A DNA stretch of 64,000 nt from Pseudomonadota bacterium. GTDB lineage: Bacteria; Pseudomonadota; Gammaproteobacteria; Burkholderiales; Ferrovaceae. The notes beneath the pieces are model-generated. The model saw only the letters and a program-made list of their open reading frames with translations. It was not told where the DNA came from and did no database searches. Within the stretch, counting starts at the first letter, position 1; each line of letters begins with the position of its first letter. The translations under genes and the position numbers were made by a program. The stretch covers positions 1 through 64,000 of the forward strand of contig JAJZBQ010000009.1 of the NCBI GenBank assembly GCA_021798835.1. Direction: 5' to 3'. This document shows, in pieces, positions 63,585-64,000 of this stretch.

Positions 63585-63854
63585 ATGGTGGCTAGCGTCG
63601 CGCAAAAAGCGCAGATCATGAAAGAATATCAGCGGTCCGCTCAGGATACGGGCTCGACGGAAGTTCAGGTGGCCCTGCTGACAGAGCGCATTCATCAACT
63701 GACCGAACACTTCAAGACACATATCAAAGATCATCACTCACGTCGTGGTTTGTTGAAACTGGTGAGTCAGCGTCGTAGCCTGCTGGACTACTTCAAGCGC
63801 ACCAACTTTGAAGGGTATCGTCAACTGATCGCCCGTTTGGGTTTGCGCAAGTAA
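63585..63854 (+). CDS. rpsO: 30S ribosomal protein S15
   Basis: An 89-residue protein, the exact usual S15 length. [75 protein letters not shown] are strongly conserved; S15 binds 16S rRNA in the central domain. The ATG at 63585 has GGAG 8 bases upstream and gives the expected N-terminus; a frame four codons longer is open. Followed by a terminator and pnp, the widespread rpsO-pnp order. Confidence 0.98.
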   Translation: MVASVAQKAQIMKEYQRSAQDTGSTEVQVALLTERIHQLTEHFKTHIKDHHSRRGLLKLVSQRRSLLDYFKRTNFEGYRQLIARLGLRK

Positions 63855-63882
63855 GGCGGGGTCCTTTCAGGCGTGGCATGCG

Positions 63883-63918
63883 ATGCGGTGCAGGGAAACC
63901 AGGCACCGCATTTTGTTT
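63883..63918 (+). terminator. Intrinsic terminator after rpsO
   Basis: ATGCGGTGC pairs perfectly with GCACCGCAT around an 11-base loop, followed by a T-rich run. In enterobacteria the rpsO-pnp region carries a terminator and an RNase III site; this hairpin holds the same place. Confidence 0.8.
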
Positions 63919-63955
63919 TGTAGAGAATGCTGTGAACAACTATCGAGGGTAACGC

Positions 63956-64000
63956 GTGAATCCGATTCGTAAAACATTTGCTCTGGGCCGTCATCAAGTA
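63956..64000 (+). CDS. pnp: Polynucleotide phosphorylase, first 15 codons (runs off window end)
   Basis: The GTG at 63956, with GAGGG 6 bases upstream, opens a frame reading MNPIRKTFALGRHQV. NPI.KTF..G.H.V is the N-terminus of PNPase, and pnp follows rpsO in most proteobacteria. Only the start is in the window. Confidence 0.88.
   Translation, partial: MNPIRKTFALGRHQV

Overview
The window looks like a chromosomal piece of a chemolithoautotrophic betaproteobacterium. Acidophilic iron oxidisers of the Ferrovum type are my best guess, but this is inference from gene content, not from a marker gene. Pointers are a non-carboxysomal form I RuBisCO operon (cbbL-cbbS-cbbQ-cbbO), a DAB-type inorganic-carbon pump (dabA-dabB) with its own LysR regulator, an H-NS of the AT-hook-like betaproteobacterial type, and the rpsO-pnp order.

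Layout. 1-1.7 kb is a worn mobile region: the tail of an Rpn/DUF4351-like gene, a transposase tail, a MazE/PemK-type toxin-antitoxin pair with its promoter and operator, and an IS66 fragment. 1.7-7.8 kb holds dabB-dabA-DUF6671 on the minus strand, divergent from a CbbR-like LysR gene. 7.9-15.6 kb holds yaeQ, a copied antitoxin fragment, tRNA-Val(CAC), lptF, aceE, an APC permease and a small exported protein. 15.6-17.2 kb is a second relict region (TraG remnant, HigA/HigB-type pair with a perfect palindromic operator, ISL3 fragment, DUF2867 gene). 17.2-31.8 kb holds a GGDEF/EAL protein, an amino-acid decarboxylase, phosphoglucomutase with a hexose-6-P mutarotase, an exported GH1 glycosidase with an FHS-type sugar MFS transporter, a spermidine-synthase-like protein, a lipoprotein, a CPA2 antiporter and YbdK. 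31.8-35.6 kb is a large SARP/AAA/TPR regulator broken by a frameshift.

35.9-49.9 kb is, in my reading, one integrated element of about 14 kb. It is anchored at the 3' half of tRNA-Ala(GGC), with a frameshifted P4-type integrase next to the tRNA, a degenerate tRNA copy at the far end, and four copies of a 10-11 bp repeat (two per end) that look like integrase arm sites. Its cargo is a translationally coupled defence operon: hsdR, hsdM, a DUF1016 nuclease, hsdS and a 1281-residue SIR2-domain protein. Small accessory genes (an unknown basic protein, an AlpA-like regulator, a helix-turn-helix protein) lie between cargo and integrase.

49.9-57.9 kb is core genome: hns, rarA, mutS, a Bcp-like peroxiredoxin, slyD, an exported protein and an HDOD-GGDEF protein. 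57.9-63.5 kb is the RuBisCO operon, with a long inverted repeat upstream of its promoter that fits a CbbR site, a terminator between cbbS and cbbQ, and a small conserved gene after cbbO. The window ends with rpsO, its terminator and the first codons of pnp.

The carbon genes form a coherent set: DAB accumulates bicarbonate, CbbLS fixes CO2, CbbQO reactivates the enzyme, and LysR/CbbR-type sites lie in front of both operons. The most interesting unit is the tRNA-Ala element, in which a SIR2 effector is built into a type I restriction operon by overlapping stop and start codons.
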